The notes beneath the pieces are model-generated. The model made no database searches. It was not told the DNA's origin and saw nothing but the letters and a program-made list of their open reading frames with translations. Below, one piece after another: positions 1 through 6,191 of a stretch of 9,489 nt of DNA (the first letter of the stretch is position 1; every line of letters begins with the position of its first letter). The stretch is from Chloroflexota bacterium (lineage in GTDB: Bacteria; Chloroflexota; Ktedonobacteria; Ktedonobacterales; Ktedonobacteraceae). A program made the translations under genes and the position numbers. Where the stretch lies: the NCBI GenBank assembly GCA_005881995.1, contig VBHV01000118.1, positions 1-9,489 on the forward strand, written 5' to 3'.

Positions 1-478
1 TCATCAGCCCCATATACCCTGATGCCGCGCCGCGCTGCTCCCTGGGCACGCGATCCGGCAGGAGGGCTTGATAGGAGGCATTGGCGGCATTGCTCCCAAC
101 CTGGTTCAATATCAGCGCCAGCACAAAGATCGCTATGCTGCCTGCTACAGCCAGCAGCAGCGCGCTCAGAACCAACAATAGGGCACCGGCAGCAATGTAT
201 GGCCGACGACGTCCCCATGAGCCGCGTGTATTATCGGACATCATGCCAAATACCGGCGGCATGATCAGCGAAACGACAGCACCCGCCGCCGAAATCCAAC
301 CGAGGAGTAACGCCTGCTGAGCGCTACCTACCGGGCCGGGAGGCAAAAAAAGTAATATCTGTAGTGGAATGACGATGGGGAAAAGAGCCGCGCTTTGAGC
401 ATTGAGCGAAAGCCAGAAGACACTGAGGACGAACTGATCGCGAACGGTCAGTCTTTTGGGCGGAGCATGCAATTCCAT
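1..478 (-). CDS. MFS sugar transporter (GPH/sucrose-symporter-like), N-terminal part, cut by window edge
   Basis: The frame starts at ATG 478 and runs off the window at base 1, giving the first 159 residues. An AAGGA-like ribosome site lies about seven bases upstream. Hydrophobic segments lie near residues 28-47, 55-80, 95-115 and 115-130. The loop after the second segment carries the MFS motif A in the form G78-x-x-S-D82 ... G89RRRP93, which is typical of the GPH/sucrose-type branch of proton- or sodium-coupled sugar symporters. The start is 10 bp after the SCP2-like gene's stop, so the two are almost certainly cotranscribed, with the GH4 alpha-galactosidase further upstream. Inference: it imports a galactoside or related sugar for the GH4 enzyme. 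The substrate cannot be read from the sequence and the C-terminal half lies outside the window. Confidence 0.85.
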   Translation of the reverse strand, partial: MELHAPPKRLTVRDQFVLSVFWLSLNAQSAALFPIVIPLQILLFLPPGPVGSAQQALLLGWISAAGAVVSLIMPPVFGMMSDNTRGSWGRRRPYIAAGALLLVLSALLLAVAGSIAIFVLALILNQVGSNAANASYQALLPDRVPREQRGAASGYMGLM

Positions 479-488
479 GTGCCATTCC

Positions 489-815
489 TTACAGCAGTTT
501 CTGCAATTTCAGAAGGTCCTCCATCTTACCAGAGACTTTGAGCTTACGCGTGACGAAAGCGAGTTCTGGATTGACCTTCCGGTCAAGTATCCCGGCCAGC
601 GTATCGCTGCTGGTAGTGACCTTGATATCCGGCTGGGGAAGCGTCTCTTCTGCCAGCGTCGCGCTGCCATCAGGAGCTATGCTCAGCACAAAGTTTCGCT
701 GGAGATCAGGAAAAATGAACTGGATAGTTCTGGCAAAACCCTGAAATGCTGCGCGTGTTTCGGGCTGCTCAAAGCGAGCGCGGATGCTCTCTAGATATGG
801 GACGATTTCAGTCAT
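489..815 (-). CDS. SCP2 sterol-carrier-like domain protein
   Basis: This is a 108-residue protein starting at ATG 815, with an AAGGAG site (821-826) five bases upstream. The layout matches a stand-alone SCP2 (sterol carrier protein 2) fold: an N-terminal helix, a central strand region around RNFVLSIAPDGSATL, then the DIKVTTSSDTLAGIL segment and a C-terminal VSGKMEDLLKLQKLL helix that normally closes the lipid-binding tunnel. Family members bind hydrophobic ligands such as acyl chains or sterols; many bacterial ones have no defined role. There is no signal peptide, so it is probably cytosolic. It sits between a GH4 glycosidase and an MFS transporter, 10 bp from the latter, which does not explain its role. 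The family call rests on sequence pattern only. Confidence 0.72.
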   Translation of the reverse strand: MTEIVPYLESIRARFEQPETRAAFQGFARTIQFIFPDLQRNFVLSIAPDGSATLAEETLPQPDIKVTTSSDTLAGILDRKVNPELAFVTRKLKVSGKMEDLLKLQKLL

Positions 816-850
816 ATGTACTCCTTAGACTCGCAGGCTCGTCATCTGCG

Positions 851-973
851 TAGGGACAAGGGGCGGTGGGGGGCGGATGCGGGGGCCTTGTGCTTGTCCT
901 GCTCGCCTGCTCGATCCCCAGGGAGGACAAGCACAAGGCCCCCACTCATCCGCTCTCCCACCCCTTGTCCCTA
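851..973. repeat. Long imperfect inverted repeat (hairpin) between GH4 and SCP2-like genes
   Basis: Arms 851-900 and 924-973 are reverse complements with a few mismatches in the middle. The inner 20 bp (881-900 with 924-943) pair perfectly, as do the outer 13 bp (851-863 with 961-973). The loop is 901-923. The transcript of the minus-strand operon would fold here. No T-run follows on either strand, so it is not a standard intrinsic terminator. It could be an attenuator, an RNA-stability element or a REP/MITE-like dispersed repeat. Confidence 0.8.
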
Positions 974-993
974 CGACAAACTCAATCATTGCT
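941..993. repeat. 53-bp direct repeat, copy 1
   Basis: It matches copy 2 (1006-1058) at 51 of 53 positions; the differences are at 946/1011 and 952/1017. The period is 65 bp, with a 12-bp spacer. Its left half forms part of the right arm of the neighbouring hairpin. Confidence 0.9.
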
Positions 994-1005
994 CAAGCAA
1001 AGACG

Positions 1006-1058
1006 CCCACCCATCCACTCTCCCACCCCTTGTCCCTACGACAAACTCAATCATTGCT
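1006..1058. repeat. 53-bp direct repeat, copy 2, overlapping the GH4 stop codon
   Basis: This copy contains the last codons and the TGA stop of the GH4 gene (reverse complement of 1051-1053). The same eight bases recur at the end of copy 1 (986-993). Either the duplication copied the 3' tip of the gene, or the gene's end was formed by the repeat. Confidence 0.9.
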
Positions 1059-2460
1059 TCATAAAATGGGGCAGATAGTTCTGCTGCGTTGCTGCCATTT
1101 CGTCGAATAGCTGGCGGATCTCTGTTAAAGAACATACGGCGGCGGTCAGGGAATCGAGCATCAGGGCCTGCACCGCCGCCTCTCGATCTTCGTTGAGCAG
1201 TGCCTGCACCAGCAGATCGTGAACCATCATGTGGGCGCTGTCGAGCGCGGCGAGCTGCGTGGGCAGCTTGCCGAAATGCAGCGGATGGATGCCGTTGCCA
1301 TCAACCAGGCAGGCAATCTCTACGCATCCATCGCGGGGCAGATTTTCGATCAACCCGCTATTGCCGGCATTGCCGTAGCTCATTTGAGGCCGGTTCAGTG
1401 CGTTGCCCTCAATCACATAGGAGCCAGCGTCTTCGATCAACCCGCTATTGCCGACATTGCCGTAGATCATTTGAGGCCGGTTCAACGCGTGACCCTCGAT
1501 CACGTATGAACCGGCGTCCAGGCTCCTGTCAAGGTAAAAGGCCCGTTCTCCCCGGCGTTCGCGCTCGAGGTAGTTGCGCAGCAGCGCATCATGTTCTACG
1601 CGATCCACCGGCCACCTGCTTGCCCGTTCGCCACCAACGCAGTCTGGCTGCATGCTCACGTAGTAATCGATCAGTTCTTTGCGTTTGCGAAAATAGGGCA
1701 CATATTCAGAAACATGCCCACTGGACTCGGTCGTATAGTATCCAAAGGCGCGCATGAGGTCGAAGCGAACGGGGTTCTGCCGGTAAATTGCCGGGTCTTG
1801 CGCGGCTATGCGCAGGCGAGGATACAGGTCCTCACCGTCCATCTCAAGCGTAACGTACCACGAGAGATGGTTGATGCCTGCGCAGCGATAGCGCATACGC
1901 TCATACGGCACGTCCATGTAGTCCGCAAGTTCATAGGCAGTTTGCACGATGGACTGGCAGAGTCCCACCACCTGCAGCGACGTGGCACGCAGCGCAGTCA
2001 GCACCAGGGCCGACATGGGATTGCTATAGTTGATGACCAGTGCGCGTGGGCAGAGTTCCTCTATATCGCGACAGATAGCCAGCCAGGACGGGGCGGTACG
2101 CAAATATTTAAAAATCCCACCCGGCCCAATCGTATCAGCGATGCACTGATCTACACCATATTTCAAGGGAAGCGTGTAATCGGATTGGATGTTTGCCAGC
2201 CCGCCCACCTCGATCATGTTGAGAACGTAATCGCAGCCCGGCAGGACGCTGCGCCTAGCGGTCGTCGCCTGCACCGTCCACGTTTTTCCGACAGACCTGA
2301 TCGTCTGCTCAGCAACTTCATGCGCCAGTTCCAGCCGCTCGGTATCCAGGTCCACCAGGGCAAAGGTGCCCGTATCCAGCCCATCAATCGCCAGGATATC
2401 CGTGATCATCCTCTGGGCAAATACCGCGCTGCCCGCGCCAATGAGCGCGACTTTCACCAT
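1051..2460 (-). CDS. melA: GH4 family alpha-galactosidase (MelA/AglA-like) with internal 29-residue tandem duplication
   Basis: The chosen start is ATG 2460 (MVKVALIGAGS), with an AAAGGGGG site a few bases upstream. A TTG six codons earlier is open but would place the start inside that site. The protein has 469 residues; E. coli MelA has about 450. Visible features are the N-terminal NAD-binding GAGS (8-11) and VDLD (36-39), the IADTIGPGG block (108-115), NYSNPM (144-149), the metal ligand region with Cys168 (GLCQS) and His198 (CAGINH), the TESSGH-EY block (244-253) and YGNV...GLIENLP near 333-375. GH4 enzymes hydrolyse glycosides by NAD-assisted redox elimination with a divalent metal; the resemblance is closest to the alpha-galactosidase branch, which acts on melibiose-type sugars in the cytosol. 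Residues 315-343 and 344-372 are near-identical copies, which explains the extra length. It is probably the first gene of the operon. Alternative: another GH4 specificity. Confidence 0.92.
   Translation of the reverse strand: MVKVALIGAGSAVFAQRMITDILAIDGLDTGTFALVDLDTERLELAHEVAEQTIRSVGKTWTVQATTARRSVLPGCDYVLNMIEVGGLANIQSDYTLPLKYGVDQCIADTIGPGGIFKYLRTAPSWLAICRDIEELCPRALVINYSNPMSALVLTALRATSLQVVGLCQSIVQTAYELADYMDVPYERMRYRCAGINHLSWYVTLEMDGEDLYPRLRIAAQDPAIYRQNPVRFDLMRAFGYYTTESSGHVSEYVPYFRKRKELIDYYVSMQPDCVGGERASRWPVDRVEHDALLRNYLERERRGERAFYLDRSLDAGSYVIEGHALNRPQMIYGNVGNSGLIEDAGSYVIEGNALNRPQMSYGNAGNSGLIENLPRDGCVEIACLVDGNGIHPLHFGKLPTQLAALDSAHMMVHDLLVQALLNEDREAAVQALMLDSLTAAVCSLTEIRQLFDEMAATQQNYLPHFMKQ
1345..1518 (-). 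repeat. 87-bp in-frame tandem duplication inside the GH4 gene
   Basis: Units 1518-1432 and 1431-1345 (gene order) are adjacent and of equal length. They differ at 11 positions, of which 8 are silent and 3 change residues (His to Asn, Ile to Ser, Val to Ala). Both encode the segment DAGSYVIEG...YGNxGNSGLIE. Ten of the 11 differences lie in the first 54 bases of the unit and the remainder is nearly identical. Confidence 0.95.
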
Positions 2461-2507
2461 ACATTTCCCCCTTTGCAATGGGAAAGTATATTGAGCTGTT
2501 TCGCTAA

Positions 2508-2536
2508 ATTATACCCGCCCGGCTGATACTCGTCCA
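2508..2536 (-). promoter_or_regulatory. Predicted sigma70-type promoter of the GH4 operon
   Basis: On the minus strand a perfect -10 TATAAT (2513-2508) is preceded at 17 bp by TGGACG (2536-2531), a 4/6 match to TTGACA. Transcription would start near 2501, leaving a leader of about 40 bases before ATG 2460. This is pattern-based only. Confidence 0.55.
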
Positions 2537-2624
2537 GCCAAGACGTTGTATTGAAATGTACTGACCGCTTTTCACCCACGCAAGTTCGGGCACGTCAACT
2601 ATCTGATGAGCAACCTCAACACTG

Positions 2625-2633
2625 TGTTATACT
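2625..2633 (+). promoter_or_regulatory. Possible extended -10 promoter of the AlkZ-related gene
   Basis: The sequence TGTTATACT fits an extended -10 (TGn followed by TATACT, 5/6 to TATAAT). No convincing -35 lies 16-18 bp upstream. The start point would be near 2640, about 90 bases before the TTG start. Together with the opposite-strand promoter it accounts for the roughly 270-bp divergent intergenic region (2461-2729), in which I see no gene. Confidence 0.35.
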
Positions 2634-2729
2634 GGAGCCACAGCAGCAGCGCCGCAAATGGAGCATATGAAAAACAGAGATATATGTCTATAAGAAAATG
2701 GTTTGCTCTTACCTGAAAGGAGTTTACTT

Positions 2730-3404
2730 TTGTCGCATCCTATCGCCACAACCTATGAAGAGGCCTCTCAGGTAGTAGAATACCTGGGAATATTGCCATT
2801 ATCAAGCTTCATTCCTGGCCATCCCTCCCTGGTTTCCATCACTCTACCCGACGCCTGGCACACCGGAATGGAAACAGATCCCTGGCTCTGGAGAGACCGT
2901 TTTGCCGCGGAGGGAATGGCCGCATACGGAAGGTTTCTTGGCGACAAGCCACTGCTGAGCTCCAGGGAGATGTTTCCGCTCGTGACTCGCCTGATCGCTC
3001 CAGCAGAGACGGTGGAAGAACGCTATGCAATGGGTCTTCTGGCTAAACCGAGACTCCGGATTTACGAGTGTATCCGGGAGAACGATGATATTGATGTCAA
3101 AACGCTCAGGATGCTGACAGGTATGCAGCACCCGTCTGAAAAAAGTGCATTCGAGCATTGCTTAACTAGCCTGCAAAACACGGCCGATATTGTTATTTCA
3201 GGTATCTCCGAGAGGTTGAACCCCCAGGGCAACAAAAGCGGATGGAACAGCACGTGCTATACGCTGGCTGGCCGCTGGATGGAACGTCATGGGATTGGAA
3301 ACACGCCATTTTCGCCCGGTGAAGCAAAAACAAAGCTGTACGCCTGGATCGAGCAGCGGTGGGAAGAAAGTGCCGTCCGTTATTTACAAAAGAAAATTGA
3401 ATGA
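2730..3404 (+). CDS. AlkZ-related winged-helix protein
   Basis: The likely start is TTG 2730, seven bases after a GAAAGGAG site (2715-2722); an earlier in-frame TTG at 2703 lies upstream of that site and would overlap it. The product has 224 residues and is soluble with no signal peptide. It resembles a family annotated as AlkZ-related, which shares winged-helix segments with the AlkZ/YcaQ DNA glycosylases but is much shorter. Recognisable blocks are SSFIPGHPSLVSI (25-37), WHTGMETDPWLWRDRFAAEG (43-62), VEERYAMGLLAKPRLRIYE (95-113), the helix-turn-helix-like IDVKTLRMLTGM (121-132) and LQNTADIVISGISERLNPQG (148-167). A role in DNA repair is only implied by the family name; no catalytic residue can be pointed to. 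It is convergent with the split host gene, the two stop codons being about 10 bp apart. Confidence 0.6.
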   Translation: MSHPIATTYEEASQVVEYLGILPLSSFIPGHPSLVSITLPDAWHTGMETDPWLWRDRFAAEGMAAYGRFLGDKPLLSSREMFPLVTRLIAPAETVEERYAMGLLAKPRLRIYECIRENDDIDVKTLRMLTGMQHPSEKSAFEHCLTSLQNTADIVISGISERLNPQGNKSGWNSTCYTLAGRWMERHGIGNTPFSPGEAKTKLYAWIEQRWEESAVRYLQKKIE

Positions 3405-3414
3405 AAGGAACTCT

Positions 3415-3802
3415 TCAAACCTGGCCTCGACGCTTGACCTTTTTACGCAGCCAGCGCAGCGGGGCACCCATTGTATAGATCATGGTGCGCAAGCCAGCGT
3501 TCTGCCAGATGTTCTTTGCCCCGGACCACTGGACCTTCTTATCCAGGCAGATAACACTCGCTTCTACCTCCGCGTCAACTTGAAAGTGTGCGGCAAGGGC
3601 CGTGAGCGTGTGTATCCAGAATTTGTTCTCTGCTTTATGGCCACCTAAGCGCATGGCAATTTCATAGATGGGGTCATCGGCGCGTATCAACATCGATGCT
3701 TGAGCCACGGTGCAATTATCCTCCTGGTAGGCGCTAAAGGTGATCCAGCCCGCGAAGACATGGCCCTGGGGCGTCATGAGCGTGAACGACTCATCATCTG
3801 CA
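3415..3802 (-). pseudogene. C-terminal half of a host gene split by the integrative element
   Basis: Reading leftward from the att core, the frame encodes ADDESFTLMTPQG and continues to a TGA at 3417-3415 (about 128 residues). Conserved-looking blocks are FAGWITFSAY, LIRADDPIYE and QWSGAKNIWQNAG. It joins in frame to the fragment at 9309-9489 once the intervening DNA is removed, restoring LYADDESFTLM. The layout recalls SRPBCC/DUF1990-like small-molecule-binding proteins, but I cannot assign a family with confidence. In the present arrangement an ATG at 3864 inside the element could give a chimeric 149-residue protein whose first 22 or so residues (MWVCLLTNFAPASEV...) come from element DNA. 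A GGAG lies 12 bases before that ATG, which is far for efficient initiation. Confidence 0.8.
3796..3802. other. Left attachment core (ATCTGCA)
   Basis: This 7-bp sequence is shared with 9309-9315. Left of it is host coding sequence (DESFTLM on the minus strand); right of it is element DNA. The identity ends sharply on both sides: the next bases are C (preceding) and C (following) here, against T and T at the right copy. Confidence 0.75.
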
Positions 3803-3973
3803 CCGGCTGACAAAATAGACACCTCACTAGCAGGTGCAAAGTTAGTCAGCAGACATACCCACATTGCTAACCCGTACTCCTACTTTGACTACTCCCGCAT
3901 GATAGAAGTGCTGCAACGCCTCTTGCACCGCATGAGCATCGCTTGTGCTTTCCCCTCTTATGCTTCTTTGTAA
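3803..3973 (+). other. Orphan 56-codon open tail, probable C-terminus of the recombinase in the circular element
   Basis: From the att core an open plus-strand frame runs PADKIDTSLAGAKLVS...PSYASL to a TAA at 3971-3973, with no start codon of its own near the core. In the integrated state the frame is open upstream into antisense host DNA only. If the two cores are joined, the recombinase codons TCT GCA at 9310-9315 continue in register into this tail. It contains LAGAKLVS, matching LAGASLVS just before the core at the other end, with mostly silent nucleotide differences. It ends 25 bp before the membrane protein gene. The tail's function is unknown. Confidence 0.6.
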
Positions 3974-3998
3974 CCAACCCCCATGAAAGGATGCGACC

Positions 3999-4271
3999 AT
4001 GAAACAATTCACCACTATTCAAAAGCTCGATACTGGTATTCTCTATTGCTTAGAGCTTGCGTCTAGTATCAGCATTTTACTTCTTGCATTTGGCCTTATC
4101 GCGTCAATGGCTAATGTCCTCACCAAAGGTTCAGTCTTAACCGACAACCTCATAATGCAACGTATATGGGCATGGACGCAATGTATTGCCATTGATGCTA
4201 GTGTAGCAGGAACCATTATTCGGACATTCCGCTACCATGCAGAGGGTGAGCAAGTAAAGACCTGGCTGTAA
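3999..4271 (+). CDS. Membrane protein, 5' part of a gene interrupted by TAA
   Basis: The frame starts at ATG 3999, nine bases after AAAGGA, and ends at a TAA (4269-4271) after 90 codons. Residues 13-40 form a strong transmembrane helix (GILYCLELASSISILLLAFG); a weaker hydrophobic stretch lies near 55-72. The frame beyond the TAA is open for another 182 codons and continues the same kind of protein (GLLSLLLLFTAAIVLNI is a further membrane helix), so this and the 4293-4820 frame are one gene with a nonsense codon. Tyr to TAA by a single base change is a plausible origin. In a circular element this gene would follow the recombinase by 25 bp. No enzymatic motif is seen. I recall similar proteins in Ktedonobacteria but cannot name a family. 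Confidence 0.7.
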   Translation: MKQFTTIQKLDTGILYCLELASSISILLLAFGLIASMANVLTKGSVLTDNLIMQRIWAWTQCIAIDASVAGTIIRTFRYHAEGEQVKTWL

Positions 4272-4292
4272 GGGTTACTTTCTCTTCTTCTT

Positions 4293-4820
4293 TTGTTTAC
4301 CGCCGCTATTGTGCTGAATATTGAGAGCGTGCAGCAGACGTTAAACCTCACGCTTGATAGCGCGTATGTGCATGTGTTCGTCCCTGTAGAAGCGTTAATT
4401 TGGATACGCTCTTTTGCCATTGTGCTGTTAATTGTGGCTCATGCTCTGCATCATGTAGCCGTTGAAAAGCTACCAGCAGAAGTAAGCCGGAGAGAAATAC
4501 CGCAGCTTGTTCTATCTCCTGAACTGGTGGAAACCTTGCGCGTGTTACTCTCCAAACCTACCATAACCGAAGAAGCGAACACTGAGCAGCTTCTTTTGAG
4601 CCAGGGCGAACAGACAGCGAACACAGCCCAGGAAGCCATTGCAACAGATGAGGATGAACAAGGTACGAACAACGGTGAACGGGTCAAAGCATACCTCTTG
4701 CTTCATCCAGACGCGAAAGTGAGAGAAGTAGCAGACGCTTTAACTATCAGTGTCAGCACTGCGAACAAATGGATGAGTAGGGCAAAAGGGAAAAGCGAAC
4801 AGGGCGAACAGACAGACTAA
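4293..4820 (+). CDS. Membrane/HTH protein, 3' part of the interrupted gene
   Basis: This is the same frame as 3999-4271, separated only by the TAA at 4269. The nearest usable start after it is TTG 4293; no ribosome site precedes it, so independent translation is doubtful. The first residues complete one membrane helix (FTAAIVLNI) and a second follows (ALIWIRSFAIVLLIVAHAL). A charged linker of about 80 residues rich in Glu, Gln and Thr comes next, then a C-terminal helix-turn-helix (VREVADALTISVSTANKWM, about codons 241-259 of the whole frame), typical of proteins that bind DNA. The full gene would encode a membrane-anchored DNA-binding protein, perhaps a regulator of the element. It ends at TAA 4818-4820, eight bases before a strong terminator. 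Confidence 0.7.
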   Translation: MFTAAIVLNIESVQQTLNLTLDSAYVHVFVPVEALIWIRSFAIVLLIVAHALHHVAVEKLPAEVSRREIPQLVLSPELVETLRVLLSKPTITEEANTEQLLLSQGEQTANTAQEAIATDEDEQGTNNGERVKAYLLLHPDAKVREVADALTISVSTANKWMSRAKGKSEQGEQTD

Positions 4821-4832
4821 TCAGGGCGAACA
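4575..4832 (+). repeat. Seven direct copies of GCGAACA
   Basis: Copies start at 4575, 4606, 4617, 4761, 4795, 4804 and 4826, all on the plus strand. Two copies are embedded in an identical 16-bp sequence (4602-4617 and 4800-4815), and a third shares its first 12 bases (4822-4833). They fall in different codon registers: three read Ala-Asn, three read Gly/Ser-Glu-Gln, and one lies after the stop. The repetition is therefore not simply a protein repeat. Confidence 0.8.
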
Positions 4833-4863
4833 GGGGAGAATATTCTTCCCTGTTTTTCTTTTT
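4829..4863 (+). terminator. Rho-independent terminator of the membrane/HTH gene
   Basis: A near-perfect 26-bp palindrome (4829-4854, centre AATATT, flanks AACAGGG and CCCTGTT) is followed by a T-rich run (4853-4863). It begins eight bases after the gene's stop codon. Confidence 0.8.
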
Positions 4864-4890
4864 GAAAGGCAGGAGTAGAATAGGACACTA

Positions 4891-4919
4891 GTACAGCTTG
4901 GCGTAAATAATTCCATGGT
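4891..4919. repeat. IS630 terminal inverted repeat, left
   Basis: Compared with the reverse complement of 6161-6189, about two thirds of positions match, with the outer GTACA and the inner AAATA/ATTC segments conserved. The transposase stop codon (TTA at 4920-4922) lies directly inside. Confidence 0.75.
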
Positions 4920-6128
4920 TTATGCCATTAAAGCCTTTCCTTGATAGGTCCATTTGAAAGGCTTGGCCATGGTCTGATTGTAGTAGTCGATGAAAGCCAG
5001 GACTCTGGCCTGTAAATCTTCGACCGAGGTGAAGGAGCCACGTTTGAGCAGTTTGCGCACCAGGATGCTCAACCAGATCTCAATTTGATTCAACCAAGAA
5101 CTGTGCTTGGGTGTGTAATGGAACACGACAGCATGGGTCGGATCACTCAAAAACGCGGCGCGACTGGCCATCGAGGCGAGAATGCCACATTCCCCTTTCA
5201 CCCCCAAATCCTCTTGGATGCCTGAGAGCTGTGCGATCCAGCGTACTAAGGATTCCGATTGATGGATGTTGAGATGATCACAGACCATATGCCAACGCAC
5301 AGCCCTTTGGTCGGTGGCAATGACCGCTTGGACATGTGCCAGAAAATCTTCCTCCGTGTGCGTGGGGCCTGCATAGGGAGCCACAATCTTTCCCGTCACC
5401 ACATCACGACTGAGAATGAAGGCGCGGGTGCCGTGGCGAAGGTACTCAAACTCGCGTCGCTCCACTTTTCCGGGGGCCAGCGGCAATCCTGGATGCTTGC
5501 GCGGAAGTCGCCTGGACCCCGGTCAGTTCATCCGTGCTCATCGTCCGTTCGCCCTCTTTGGCCAACGCTTCCGCCTGCCGATAGACCTGGCAGATGGCCC
5601 CAATGGTTTCTTCTTTCTGCGCATCCGCCGGAGGGGTCAACCAATAGCGGATCAGATGCGGTTTGAGATCCCCCTTTTTAACACACGAGCCGCATGCCGT
5701 GGAGAGATCTCTTTGAGGATCCCACGTCGCATCACTTCGTCGGCGATTTCGCGTCCGGTCCACTGGCTGATCGGGCGCTCTTTTGGTTGCTCGCATGCTA
5801 AGGCCACGATCTGGCACGTTTGCTCGGCGCTGATCTCCGATGGCCGCCCTGGACGTGGCACATCCGTGAGGCGTTCACTCACCGAGAGTTCAGAGAGAGG
5901 CACTGCCTGCAAGCCAATCCAGCGCATGCGCCAACTGCGCACCGTATCCACGCTGACTCCTACCTCCCTGGCAATCTCGGCGTTTCTTTTCCCCTCTGCC
6001 GCTGCCAGGATCATGCGTCCTCGTTTGGCCAGTTGTTGAGGGGTACTATGTCGCCGTACAAGCTCCTCCAGGTCTTTTCGTTCTTCCCCGCTTAACGTCA
6101 ACTCTTCTGGTTTTGGCCCTTTTTGCAT
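4920..6128 (-). pseudogene. IS630-family DDE transposase, two compensating frameshifts
   Basis: The gene starts at ATG 6128 and ends at TAA 4922-4920, about 400 codons. The N-terminal frame (to about 5680) holds the helix-turn-helix region (AEIAREVGVSVDTVRSW) and the PRPGRP linker followed by a second DNA-binding segment. At an A5G5 run (5670-5679 on the plus strand as C5T5) the frame moves by -1 to KGDLKPHLIRYWLTPP...STDELTGVQ, which carries the first catalytic Asp (5532-5530). Near 5508-5512 it moves by +1 back to the original register: [18 protein letters not shown], with the second Asp in VCDHLNIH (5279-5277) and the Glu in [10 protein letters not shown] (5081-5079). All three DDE residues survive, but no single frame encodes them. 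A programmed -1 shift at the first site is possible because IS630 relatives can use one; the second site has no such signal and looks like a one-base insertion. Confidence 0.85.
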
Positions 6129-6160
6129 CGCTTCTTCTCTCTTCGTTTTCCTCCTATTCT

Positions 6161-6189
6161 ACCACAGAACTATTTCAGCCGCAATGTAC
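6161..6189. repeat. IS630 terminal inverted repeat, right
   Basis: Partner of 4891-4919. It lies 32 bp upstream of the transposase start and is followed by the duplicated TA target at 6190-6191. Confidence 0.75.
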
Positions 6190-6191
6190 TA

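Larger units (their letters stand above)
4891..6189. mobile_element. IS630-family insertion sequence, 1299 bp
   Basis: The ends are imperfect inverted repeats of about 30 bp, both starting GTACA, and the element is flanked by TA on each side (4889-4890 and 6190-6191), as expected for IS630/Tc1-mariner transposition. The only gene is a minus-strand transposase, now frameshifted. It landed in the intergenic DNA just after the terminator of the membrane/HTH gene, so it probably did not break a gene. Confidence 0.85.

Noticed and set aside
851..973. The long hairpin as an intrinsic terminator
   Set aside because: No T-run follows the stem on either strand, and the operon genes continue downstream with close spacing.
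941..1058. CRISPR array
   Set aside because: Only two copies of a 53-bp unit with a 12-bp spacer, no further units and no cas genes.
1591..2526. Long plus-strand open frame of 311 codons
   Set aside because: It lies antisense to the GH4 gene, whose conserved motifs are on the minus strand; no family is recognisable and the frame is a by-product of GC-rich codon use.
5416..6039. Plus-strand open frame of about 200 codons over the transposase
   Set aside because: It is antisense to the IS630 transposase, which has HTH and DDE motifs; composition is shadow-like (rich in Arg, Ser, Pro).
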